This document shows positions 7,794 to 15,762 of a stretch of 64,000 nt of DNA, piece by piece. Both the position numbers and the translations under genes were made by a program. Each line of letters begins with the position of its first letter. Position 1 is the first letter of the stretch. This DNA comes from Bacteroidia bacterium (GTDB lineage Bacteria > Bacteroidota > Bacteroidia > Flavobacteriales > Flavobacteriaceae), in NCBI GenBank assembly GCA_030428705.1, contig JAUIDI010000003.1:186001-250000 (forward strand), given 5' to 3'. The notes below the pieces were generated by a model. The model was not told where the DNA came from and did not search any database. It saw only the letters and a list, made by a program, of their open reading frames with translations.

Positions 7794-8483
7794 TTATATG
7801 GCAAGGTCAACGGCCTGCCTAATATGGATTTTAGTGGTATCAAAGGTAGGAATATCCACATCGTTGGGCGAAACTAAAAGCGGTAGTTCGGTACAACCTA
7901 AAATAACTCCTTCAACACCCTGAAGTTCAAGGGTCTTGATTATCCGGATCAAATGTTGTTTCGATGTTTCGGTAAATTTTCCCCTGACCAGTTCTTGGTA
8001 AATAATATCATGTACAAGCTGTCTATCTTGACCGGAAGGTATTACGACTTCCAAATTATACTTGTTCGATAGTATATCGGTATAGAAATCCTTTTCCATG
8101 GTAAATTTTGTGCCGAGTAACGCCACCTTGTTTAACCCCTGGCTTTGAATTTCGGCCCCGGTAGCATCGGCGATATGTAAAAAAGGGATGGCTATCGAAT
8201 CAATGATCCTGGAGCTTACCAAATGAATGGTGTTGGTACACAACAAGACCATATCGGCCCCGGCCTTTTCCAATTTTACGGCATGGTTGGCCATCATATC
8301 GCCAATTTTGTTCCAATTGTCTTCAAAAGTCAATTTCTCGATTTCGGCAAAGTCCACGGAAGTCATGATACTTTTTGCGGAATGTGAGCCTCCTAAAAGC
8401 TCTTTTACGATTTGATTCGAATATTCGTAGTACACTTTGGAAGATTCCCAGCTCATACCACCTATTAAACCTATGGTTTTCAT
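7794..8483 (-). CDS. Aspartate/glutamate racemase family protein
   Basis: PLP-independent racemase of about 229 aa from the ATG at 8483 (MKTIGLIGGMSWESS is the standard family start; the frame extends upstream to 8564 without similarity). Both catalytic cysteines are present: VLLCTNTIHL (about residue 83) and GVILGCTELPLL (about 190). The family interconverts L- and D-aspartate or glutamate. The gene follows a 46-codon ORF and lies about 210 bases downstream of a palindrome that matches the ArsR-gene operator. It may therefore be part of an ArsR-controlled unit; this is inference. Confidence 0.88.
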   Translation of the reverse strand: MKTIGLIGGMSWESSKVYYEYSNQIVKELLGGSHSAKSIMTSVDFAEIEKLTFEDNWNKIGDMMANHAVKLEKAGADMVLLCTNTIHLVSSRIIDSIAIPFLHIADATGAEIQSQGLNKVALLGTKFTMEKDFYTDILSNKYNLEVVIPSGQDRQLVHDIIYQELVRGKFTETSKQHLIRIIKTLELQGVEGVILGCTELPLLVSPNDVDIPTFDTTKIHIRQAVDLAI

Positions 8484-8535
8484 AAACATTTGTTTTAATT
8501 CGATTAGCGTTAAGACGGTAATCTTGTTTTTAATA

Positions 8536-8676
8536 TTACTTAATTTTGGACATTTGTTCGGCACCTTCGATCCTTATCGAGGTCAGTATCTTGTGAAAGA
8601 ATTCCTTTAGAGCGGATTTTGTGGATTGTTTCTGAACAAAACGATTTTCTGGATTGCATACGAGATTGTTTTCCAT
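8536..8676 (-). CDS. Possible 46-aa small protein in the ArsR unit
   Basis: Frame from ATG at 8676 to TAA at 8536, between the ArsR-type gene and the racemase. The product starts MENNLVCNPENRF and continues with a basic, helix-prone part (STKSALKEFFHKILTSIR). It has one Cys and no membrane segment. The 12-mer ATATCGCTAATT, shared with the ArsR operator, lies just upstream (8691-8702), so the ORF sits immediately behind a likely ArsR-regulated promoter. No family recognised. A longer version starting at 8805 would run through the ArsR gene and is not credible. Confidence 0.45.
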   Translation of the reverse strand: MENNLVCNPENRFVQKQSTKSALKEFFHKILTSIRIEGAEQMSKIK

Positions 8677-8689
8677 GATTTTGTATTTA

Positions 8690-8711
8690 TATATCGCTAA
8701 TTGTCGATTTG
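8690..8711. promoter_or_regulatory. Second copy of the ArsR-type operator
   Basis: A 22-base site that agrees with the site at 9058-9079 at 18 positions, including an exact 12-base core ATATCGCTAATT. It lies after the ArsR stop codon and 14 bases upstream of the 46-codon ORF. This placement suggests the regulator controls the small ORF and racemase as well as itself. Confidence 0.5.
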
Positions 8712-8728
8712 TTAGGATTAAAAAAAAA

Positions 8729-9031
8729 CTATAAAACTGATTGTAAGGATTTGATATAGGCATCGATGATTTTTTCATTGCGTTTATAATAGGTCCATTT
8801 TCCATGTCTTGTAGGAATGATCAATTCCGCATTTTGCATAGAAGCGAGGTATGTAGATATCGTCGATTGCGAAAGTCCGGTTTTATCATGAATGTACCCA
8901 ACGCAAACCCCATCATCAAAATGGTCGATATCCTGATGCGGCGGAAAATTCTTTTCGGGTTCCTTCAACCATTTTAAAATGTTGACCCTGGTCTGGTTAG
9001 ATAATACCTTACTGATTTCGACTATATTCAT
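8729..9031 (-). CDS. ArsR-family winged-helix transcriptional regulator
   Basis: DNA-binding protein of 100 aa with an ArsR winged helix. SKVLSNQTRVNILKWL is helix 1-2. The recognition helix is TGLSQSTISTYLASMQNAEL (about 50-69), and the wing is TRHGKWTYYKRN. Cys and His/Asp residues around DIDHFDDGVCVGYIHDK could bind a metal or sense oxidation, but the classical CxC motif of ArsR/SmtB is absent. A near-perfect 22-base palindrome lies 27 bases upstream (9058-9079) and a sister copy lies after the gene, which fits autoregulation. The inducer is unknown. Confidence 0.88.
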   Translation of the reverse strand: MNIVEISKVLSNQTRVNILKWLKEPEKNFPPHQDIDHFDDGVCVGYIHDKTGLSQSTISTYLASMQNAELIIPTRHGKWTYYKRNEKIIDAYIKSLQSVL

Positions 9032-9057
9032 GAAGCAAATATAGAAAAATATATTTA

Positions 9058-9079
9058 CATATCGCTAATTATAGATATG
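9058..9079. promoter_or_regulatory. ArsR-type palindromic operator
   Basis: CATATC-GC-TAATTA-TA-GATATG: symmetric except for the GC/TA pairs flanking the TAATTA core. It stands between the divergent ArsR gene and the TonB operon, and its last three bases are the ATG of a 40-codon ORF. Confidence 0.55.
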
Positions 9080-9199
9080 ATTTTGAATGCTTTTATTGTG
9101 CATATCAGAAAAACTATTCTTTCCTTGGTTTTGATTGTCTCATTTTTGGTTATCTTGTTGCTTCCGGTCACATTAAATTTTTGGCGCGCATTATTTTGA
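9077..9199 (+). CDS. Possible 40-aa single-span membrane peptide upstream of the TonB operon
   Basis: ORF from ATG at 9077 to TGA at 9197-9199. A short basic N-terminus (IVHIRKT) is followed by a clear transmembrane stretch (LSLVLIVSFLVILLLPV) and a short tail. It overlaps the start region of the next gene, which begins at TTG 9181 or 9196, so translation could be coupled. The ATG sits inside the ArsR-type palindrome. It could be a leader peptide or a remnant of a larger membrane protein such as an anti-sigma factor; no similarity to FecR can be shown. Confidence 0.35.
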   Translation: MILNAFIVHIRKTILSLVLIVSFLVILLLPVTLNFWRALF

Positions 9200-9954
9200 A
9201 TGAGCAAATTCGACAATATTCACTTATTTCTTTGATTGGCTGTAGCCTTATCCTTTTTGCAGGCAATTTGAGGGCCCAAGAAAAAGACGATTCCGTAACA
9301 CCCTATATTTGGTTCGATAAAACCATAGGGCAAGATAATTCGGGTGTTTTCAAAGGTATCTCTTATGTTGAAAAATATATGGTCATCGGCGATCGCCATA
9401 AATTTTTCATGCAACCGAATTTCGTAAAAGGCTCGGTAAAATATGAAGGCCAGGACTATTATGACCTCGATTTGAAATATGATGTCTTTGCCGATGAATT
9501 GATTGTTAGGCACCCTGGTATAATAGGATCTCCGCTAGTTCAATTGTTCAAGGAAAGGATTTCCCGGTTTCAAATCGAGGGGCACCATTTTATTAGGGTC
9601 GTTGACAAAACATCAAATTCCGATATTTCAGGATTTGTAGAAGTAATCAGGGAAGGACGGAACCTTGCATTTTATAAAAAACACAAGAAAAGTATTCTTA
9701 AGAAGTCTGCCGAAGGGGTGGTCTACTATCAGTTTAAAGATCGTTGGCAATATTTTATCGGGCATAATGCTGGGTTTTTTAAAATAAAGACGATTAAGGA
9801 TATCAATACGCTATTTCCGGATTATCGAAAGCAACTTAATGACATTGGGGCAAAGTATAAGGGGCTTAAAAAATCGGATTTTGAGAATTACATAGGTTCG
9901 ATTCTGACCGATTTTGACAATTTACTGACCAGGTCAAAACAAGACGAACTATGA
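9181..9954 (+). CDS. Exported protein of unknown function, first large gene of TonB operon
   Basis: Protein of about 257 aa with a signal peptide (LIGCSLILFAGNLRAQ), predicted periplasmic. I recognise no named domain. It resembles proteins that commonly precede STN-type TonB receptors in Bacteroidota (opening YIWFDKTIGQDNSGVFKGISYVEKY, then beta-rich segments and a helical C-terminus). The start is TTG at 9181 or 9196, as there is no in-frame ATG nearby. The ATG of the receptor gene overlaps its TGA (ATGA at 9951-9954), so the two are translationally coupled and presumably act together. Confidence 0.75.
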   Translation: MARIILNEQIRQYSLISLIGCSLILFAGNLRAQEKDDSVTPYIWFDKTIGQDNSGVFKGISYVEKYMVIGDRHKFFMQPNFVKGSVKYEGQDYYDLDLKYDVFADELIVRHPGIIGSPLVQLFKERISRFQIEGHHFIRVVDKTSNSDISGFVEVIREGRNLAFYKKHKKSILKKSAEGVVYYQFKDRWQYFIGHNAGFFKIKTIKDINTLFPDYRKQLNDIGAKYKGLKKSDFENYIGSILTDFDNLLTRSKQDEL

Positions 9955-12713
9955 GGCATAAAGTTTTCATATTCGTTTTCTTGTGTTTTTTCAGGGGTTA
10001 CGCTCAAGATATTGGTGAGCAGTGGTCGTTCAATTTTGAGAACACCGATTTGAAATCGGCTTTGTTGAACTTACAGAATGAAACAGGCTATGAAGTATTC
10101 GCGGCGGAAGAATGGCTCGAAGGAATAACCGTGAACAAAAAATATGGGAACGCCACTTTGCAAGAGATTCTGTCCGGGCTATTTGAAGATACCCAGTTGA
10201 ATTTTTTCATTACGCGAGATAAAAGAATAGTGATTACACAGAATAATATAATCTATGGGGATTTACCTGAAAATTTTTTCGGGAAGCCCGCAGAAGTTTT
10301 TATCGATACCACCGAGGTCGAAGATTCACCTTCCATTTTTTTATCGAACAGGGATTCCGGGAATGACAAAAAAGTGGAGACCGTACGAATCGGTAAGGAG
10401 CAAAGAAGCTACGGCCAAAGACGTTTCAGACTTTCCGGAACCGTTACGAATACAGAAACCGATGAACCTGTGGCGAACATGGCCGTTGTGGTCAAAGCCC
10501 TGGGAATCGGTGCAACGACAAACAATCGGGGATATTATGAACTGAACCTACCGGTAGGGCTCAATAGGGTGGAAACCAGCTCGCTTGGTTTTGCCGATTC
10601 GGCGGTCGATGTCATCATTTATAATAATGGCCGCCATGATTTTCAGGTAGAGGAAACTTTTGAACAGCTTGATGAAGTCGTTGTCAATGCCGACCGTATC
10701 AGTAATGTAGAGGATGCCACGACCGGAAACACCAAAATAGGCTCCGAAGAATCAAAAAACATACCTTTGGTCTTGGGTGAACGTGATCTTTTAAAGGTAG
10801 CTACCACCTTACCCGGGGTCTCGACGGCAGGTGAGGGTTCGGCCGGTTTCAATGTTCGCGGGGGTAAAACGGACCAGAACCTTATTCTTTTGGATAATGC
10901 CGTCATTTATAATCCCTCACATTTTTTCGGAATTTTTCAGGCATTGAATCCGTTTGCCATACGTGATGTGAACATCTACAAAGGTGCGATCCCCGCGGAA
11001 CACGGTGGTCGATTGTCGGCCGTATTCGAGATCAGCTCTAAAGATCCCAACAATACAAAGTTCAGTGGAGAGGCGTCAATTGGTCCCGTAACTGCAAACG
11101 CAATAGTGGAGATTCCCGTAGTCAAAGAAAAGGCCGGATTGCTTTTGGCTGGTAGGGGAGCTTATTCCGATTGGATCTTACGTTCTTTAAAAGATGCATC
11201 CCTAAACAATAGCAGCGCGAATTTTTACGATGCAATGGCAAAATACAGTCACCAGATCAACGAAAACAATGCGCTAAATCTCTCGGGGTATTATAGCAAC
11301 GATGCGTTCAGTATTACTTCCGACTCCCTATACGGTTATAGCAATCGTCTGTTTTCGTTAAAGTGGGACCATAAGTTCAACGACCGTCATACCGGTAGTC
11401 TAATGGCAAACAATAGCCAATACAAATTTGACATCGACTTTGATGGTAGTGCAACCGATAATTTTATACAACAGTATCAGATCGGGGAAACCGAATTCAA
11501 GTTGAGGTTGAGATATTCGCTCAATGAATCGCATAAATTCGATTATGGGCTGGCAGGAAAATATTATGAAGTGTTTCCCGGTCTAATAAAACCAAGGGGC
11601 GCACAAGATATTATCGAACCCTTTGCCATACCTAAGGAACAAGGTTTGGAATCGGCTTTGTTCATTACCGATAATTTTAAGGTCAATGATAAACTGCTAT
11701 TGGATATCGGATTGCGTTATTCTTTTTATTCCGCCTTGGGAAAATCCGAACAGCGTGTTTATCAAGAAGGACTTCCAAAAAGCGATGACACTGTAATCGA
11801 CACCCTGAGTTTCGAGAAAAACAAATTCATCAAAACTTATGGAGGCCCCGAAGTACGCGTTTCCGCACGGTATTTTTTAGGGGAGGATTTTTCCGTCAAG
11901 GCCAGTTATAATAATACGTATCAATTTTTGCACACCTTGTCGAACAATACCACGGTCTCGCCCATCGATACCTGGAAACTTTCCGACTACAATATAAAAC
12001 CACAACAAGCGGATCAATTCGCGCTCGGTTTTTACAAAAACATTGACGGTGATGCGTACGAGCTTAGCATGGAGGGGTTTTATAAAAAACAAAAGAACCT
12101 GCTCGATTTTAAAACAGGGGCAAAACTGACATTGAACGAGAATGTTGAGACCGAGGTACTCCAAGGAGATGGAAAAGCCTATGGGGTAGAACTTTTTATC
12201 AGAAAAAATTTCGGCAAGCTCAACGGTTGGATCGGGTATACCTATTCCCGTTCTTTTCTGAAACTTGAAAGTGATTTTCAAGAGGAGGAAGTGAACGATG
12301 GCAGGTACTTCCCCTCAAATTTCGATAAACCGCACGACCTGAGTATCGTGGCAAATTATAAGCTTACGAAGCGCTATAGTTTTTCGGCCAATTTCGTGTA
12401 CCAGACAGGTCGCCCTGTAACTTTTCCTGTTGGCAATTATTCGTTCAATGGGGGCGAGTATGTTCTCTATAGTGACCGTAATAAATATAGGGTTTCGGAC
12501 TATTATCGACTTGATCTGGGAATCAATATCGAAGGCAATCATAAGATCAAGAAATTCGCCCATAGTTTTTGGAACATTTCGGTTTATAACGTACTCGGAA
12601 GAAATAATCCGTATTCAGTATTTTTCGTGTCAGATGATGGTAATGTAAGGGCCTTGCAAAGTTCGATTTTTGCTGTTCCGGTTCCTTCCATTACCTACAA
12701 TTTTAAGTTTTAA
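9951..12713 (+). CDS. TonB-dependent outer-membrane receptor with STN domain
   Basis: Outer-membrane receptor of 920 aa. Domains in order: signal peptide; STN (secretin/TonB short N-terminal) domain at about 28-100 (SALLNLQNETGYEVF); carboxypeptidase-like beta-sandwich at about 158-240 (TNTETDEPVANMAVV); plug at about 260-370 (FNVRGGKTDQNLILLDNAVIYN); then a 22-strand-type barrel ending in an aromatic residue (YNFKF). An STN domain usually relays signal to a FecR anti-sigma factor, but no fecR or fecI is adjacent. The partner DUF4249 lipoprotein and an MG2-like protein follow. The substrate is unknown. Confidence 0.92.
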   Translation: MRHKVFIFVFLCFFRGYAQDIGEQWSFNFENTDLKSALLNLQNETGYEVFAAEEWLEGITVNKKYGNATLQEILSGLFEDTQLNFFITRDKRIVITQNNIIYGDLPENFFGKPAEVFIDTTEVEDSPSIFLSNRDSGNDKKVETVRIGKEQRSYGQRRFRLSGTVTNTETDEPVANMAVVVKALGIGATTNNRGYYELNLPVGLNRVETSSLGFADSAVDVIIYNNGRHDFQVEETFEQLDEVVVNADRISNVEDATTGNTKIGSEESKNIPLVLGERDLLKVATTLPGVSTAGEGSAGFNVRGGKTDQNLILLDNAVIYNPSHFFGIFQALNPFAIRDVNIYKGAIPAEHGGRLSAVFEISSKDPNNTKFSGEASIGPVTANAIVEIPVVKEKAGLLLAGRGAYSDWILRSLKDASLNNSSANFYDAMAKYSHQINENNALNLSGYYSNDAFSITSDSLYGYSNRLFSLKWDHKFNDRHTGSLMANNSQYKFDIDFDGSATDNFIQQYQIGETEFKLRLRYSLNESHKFDYGLAGKYYEVFPGLIKPRGAQDIIEPFAIPKEQGLESALFITDNFKVNDKLLLDIGLRYSFYSALGKSEQRVYQEGLPKSDDTVIDTLSFEKNKFIKTYGGPEVRVSARYFLGEDFSVKASYNNTYQFLHTLSNNTTVSPIDTWKLSDYNIKPQQADQFALGFYKNIDGDAYELSMEGFYKKQKNLLDFKTGAKLTLNENVETEVLQGDGKAYGVELFIRKNFGKLNGWIGYTYSRSFLKLESDFQEEEVNDGRYFPSNFDKPHDLSIVANYKLTKRYSFSANFVYQTGRPVTFPVGNYSFNGGEYVLYSDRNKYRVSDYYRLDLGINIEGNHKIKKFAHSFWNISVYNVLGRNNPYSVFFVSDDGNVRALQSSIFAVPVPSITYNFKF

Positions 12714-12714
12714 G

Positions 12715-13953
12715 ATGCTAATAAGGTCGATAGTAAAATATAGGTGCAAAATTCGGGAGTCATTGATTCTGATATCCTGTCTCGTTTTTCTTGTGATCAA
12801 TGGTTGTATCGAACCCTATGAAGGCGATGTACCCGATTACGAAGATATCCTTATCGTTAGCGCCAACCTTACGAACGAGTTCAAAAGACAAGAGGTACTC
12901 TTGACACGTTCATATCGCTTTGAGGAAGACGGCGCCAGGGCGGAACTAAATGCCCAAGTCAAGATCATGGGGGGCGATGGTTCTGAATTTTTGTTTGAAG
13001 AAACGGAACCCGGCCAGTACCTTTCTAATATCACCTTTGCGGCAAGCCCGGGAATCGAATATTGGCTGACCATAACGACCGAAGGCGGTAGGGAGTATAT
13101 TTCCGATGCCATGTCATTGCCCAGTGTGGCAACAATGGGGGAATTGTACGCCGAACCTATGATCGATGAAAATGGGGACGAGGGCATCGGTATTTTTGTG
13201 GATAGTTTCGATCCAGAAGGCGATTCAAGATATTACCGTTTCGATTATGAGGAAACCTATAAGATAATCGCTCCTTTTTGGACCCCTTATGATGTAGTGG
13301 TACTAATCGAAGGAGAGGCACAGCCCTATTTGGCTGTTATTTTAAGGGAGCGGGAGGAACAGATCTGTTATGGTACAGACACTCCCAGTAATATTATTAT
13401 ACAAAGCACCTTGGGTCTTACCGAGGATCGATTGAACCGGTTCAATGTTCGGTTTATCAGAAAAAGGGACTATAAACTGACACACCGATACAGTATTTTG
13501 GTGAAACAATTTGTACAGAACCCCAAAGCCTATGCCTTTTATGAGACCTTGGAGGGCTTGTCAAAGACCTCGGAAAATATATTTTCAGAGGACCAACCCG
13601 GTTTTTTAAGCGGGAATATTGAGGCACTTGATGGATCTGGCGAAAATGTCGCTGGTTTTTTTGAAGTATCTACTGTGGATGAGCAGAGAATCTTTTTCAA
13701 TTTTGAGGATTTTTTCCCTGGGGAGGAAAAGCCACCCTATAAGGTAACTTGTGAACTTGTGGCACCTACGGAGGAAGGAGAATTGGGGAAAAGACCTTTA
13801 GTGAATGCGATTTATGCGGATCGCCTAAAATTTTATGACATTAATATGAACCCGACAGAGAGTTTGCCAGGACCATATTTTATGGTACGGTCAGAATGTG
13901 GTGACTGCACTGTACTGGGCAGTAATAAGGTACCCGATTTTTGGGTCGAATAA
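12715..13953 (+). CDS. DUF4249-family surface lipoprotein
   Basis: Lipoprotein of about 413 aa. The ATG at 12715 begins one base after the receptor stop codon; an upstream extension to 12670 overlaps the receptor and is unlikely. A signal peptide ends at the lipobox LVINGC. The following IEPYEGDVPDYEDILIVSANLTNE is the typical DUF4249 start. DUF4249 proteins are regularly encoded beside TonB receptors in this phylum and probably form a lid or a cargo-binding partner, as SusD does for SusC; that role is inference. Beta-rich throughout, with Cys residues near the C-terminus (SECGDC). Confidence 0.87.
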   Translation: MLIRSIVKYRCKIRESLILISCLVFLVINGCIEPYEGDVPDYEDILIVSANLTNEFKRQEVLLTRSYRFEEDGARAELNAQVKIMGGDGSEFLFEETEPGQYLSNITFAASPGIEYWLTITTEGGREYISDAMSLPSVATMGELYAEPMIDENGDEGIGIFVDSFDPEGDSRYYRFDYEETYKIIAPFWTPYDVVVLIEGEAQPYLAVILREREEQICYGTDTPSNIIIQSTLGLTEDRLNRFNVRFIRKRDYKLTHRYSILVKQFVQNPKAYAFYETLEGLSKTSENIFSEDQPGFLSGNIEALDGSGENVAGFFEVSTVDEQRIFFNFEDFFPGEEKPPYKVTCELVAPTEEGELGKRPLVNAIYADRLKFYDINMNPTESLPGPYFMVRSECGDCTVLGSNKVPDFWVE

Positions 13954-13962
13954 GTTCGAGTA

Positions 13963-15750
13963 ATGACGAAAAGATTGTTGTTCATAATATGTTTTGTTTT
14001 TTTTGGAACGGTGCCTACTTATGGCCAATCGATGCCTTCTGATGAAGTAGATCGAGTTGGTCTTGAAATCATTCCCCAAGAAAATGTCTTTGTACATTTT
14101 AATACTTCTTTACTGTTTCCGGCCGAATATCTTTATTATAGTGTATACTGCCTAGACTTGAACCAGCGTTTTAGCACTATTAGTAAAATTGCCTATGTCG
14201 AGCTTATCGGTGAAGATAGAAAACCTGTTTTTAGGCACAAGGTACGTTTGGAAAACGGAAGAGGACAAGGTGATTTTTTCGTGCCCGTTTCCGTGCCATC
14301 AGGGAATTACAAGTTGATAGCCTACACTAACTGGATGAAAAATGTCGGCAAGGATTATTTTTTTCGGCAAGATATTAGTGTTATCAATCCATATCGGGAG
14401 AACCAAACGGCCATTTTAAAAGAAGCTGAGGTACAAAGTGATAGCCTTTTCGATACCCTCGAGGTCAAAAAGCCGTCCATTCAGAAAACCGTTATACCAT
14501 CAAAGAGAAGTGTAGGTCCGGTCCAACTTTCCTTACCAAAAAATGACTTCGGCAAAAGGGAGAAAGCAACCTTTATGTTGCATGGAAAAACGGCCGGTGA
14601 AACGGTTTCAGGAAACTACTCGGTATCGGTTAGAAAACTAGGTGAACTTCCGAAACATCAAAGCGAACATTCAAACGACTTTGGTGGTGTCTATCCCGAT
14701 TCGGATCTGAATGACAAATCGATTGGTAAAGATTCTATTTATTTGCCCGAAATAAGGGGAGAGTTGCTTTCAGGTAGCATAGTTCCTCTTGAAGAAAATA
14801 GCTCGATTGCATACAAAAAGGTCGCTATTTCCCTACCTGGGGAAAACTACTTGTTCAAAATTGTTCGGACGGACGCCGAAGGCCGGTTCTATATAATTAT
14901 AGATGCCGATTATTCAAATGACGGGGCCATTGTACAAGTTGTTGGCGAAGAACGTTCCAAGTACGGGGTAAAGCTCAATGAACATAGTTCTGTAGACTAT
15001 TCCAAGATTGGTTTTAAAAAAATCAAGATAGATAAAAACGCCGAAGAATCCATTTTAAATCGAAGCGTTCATAATCAAATCGAAAGTGCTTATTTTAGGT
15101 TTAGACCCGATTCCATACTTCCCGCCCCAAGGATTTTTCCATTTGATCGATCAAATACAAAGCTTTATGATATGGCCGATTATACCAGTTTCAAGACGGT
15201 ACGGGAGGTATTGTTGGAAATTGTCAAGGATGCCTGGGTTCGGAGAAATGACGGCCGGGAAGAGATAGAAGTAAAGAGCATGGAATTGATATCAAATCTT
15301 GAACTCTTGCCTTTATTGCTCGTTGATGGGGTTATTGAGCAAGACCATGTCAAACTTCTTGACTTTGATGCCACCAAAATAGGTTCGATACAGGTAATCC
15401 GAGATCGCTATATCTTCGGCCCTCAAATTTACCAAGGGGTGTTTATAGTGGAAACCAAAAATGGGGATTATCCGCTGGATCAAACCCAACATTTGTTGGA
15501 TATATTAAAGCCTGAAGAACGAAAGAATTATTTTGTTCAAAACTACGAAGCCGATGCTCCTTTAAAGGATATACAGTTGCCAGACGACCGACTACAGCTT
15601 TTATGGCTGCCGAACATCAATTTGGATGAACACTCCCTTGAACTTGACTTTTTTACTTCGGATGTTACGGGGGATTTCGAGATTTGTATAGAAGGTTTTA
15701 CTTCAGGAGGGAAACCAGTATCGCTTCGCGATTATATTACCGTTAAATAA
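13963..15750 (+). CDS. Large exported MG2/macroglobulin-like protein
   Basis: Exported protein of 595 aa with a signal peptide ending at TYGQ. The N-terminal part (VFVHFNTSLLFPAEYLYYSVYCLD, then VPSGNYKLIAYTNWMKNVG) has the form of macroglobulin MG2 beta-sandwich domains found in large TonB-associated proteins of Bacteroidota. A middle segment, about 255-345, looks like a carboxypeptidase-like fold with GENYLFKIVRTDAEGRFY. The C-terminal region is not recognised. It is the last gene of the operon, 9 bases after the DUF4249 gene, and probably belongs to the same outer-membrane complex. No catalytic motif seen. Confidence 0.78.
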   Translation: MTKRLLFIICFVFFGTVPTYGQSMPSDEVDRVGLEIIPQENVFVHFNTSLLFPAEYLYYSVYCLDLNQRFSTISKIAYVELIGEDRKPVFRHKVRLENGRGQGDFFVPVSVPSGNYKLIAYTNWMKNVGKDYFFRQDISVINPYRENQTAILKEAEVQSDSLFDTLEVKKPSIQKTVIPSKRSVGPVQLSLPKNDFGKREKATFMLHGKTAGETVSGNYSVSVRKLGELPKHQSEHSNDFGGVYPDSDLNDKSIGKDSIYLPEIRGELLSGSIVPLEENSSIAYKKVAISLPGENYLFKIVRTDAEGRFYIIIDADYSNDGAIVQVVGEERSKYGVKLNEHSSVDYSKIGFKKIKIDKNAEESILNRSVHNQIESAYFRFRPDSILPAPRIFPFDRSNTKLYDMADYTSFKTVREVLLEIVKDAWVRRNDGREEIEVKSMELISNLELLPLLLVDGVIEQDHVKLLDFDATKIGSIQVIRDRYIFGPQIYQGVFIVETKNGDYPLDQTQHLLDILKPEERKNYFVQNYEADAPLKDIQLPDDRLQLLWLPNINLDEHSLELDFFTSDVTGDFEICIEGFTSGGKPVSLRDYITVK

Positions 15751-15762
15751 AGGGGGTTCGAA

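Noticed and set aside
8677-8805. 89-aa version of the small ORF upstream of the racemase
   Set aside because: It would start inside the ArsR gene and read through the operator-like site; the ATG at 8676 is the more sensible start.
12670-12714. Longer N-terminus for the DUF4249 protein
   Set aside because: It would overlap the receptor gene and add residues before the signal peptide; the ATG at 12715 fits the lipoprotein signal.
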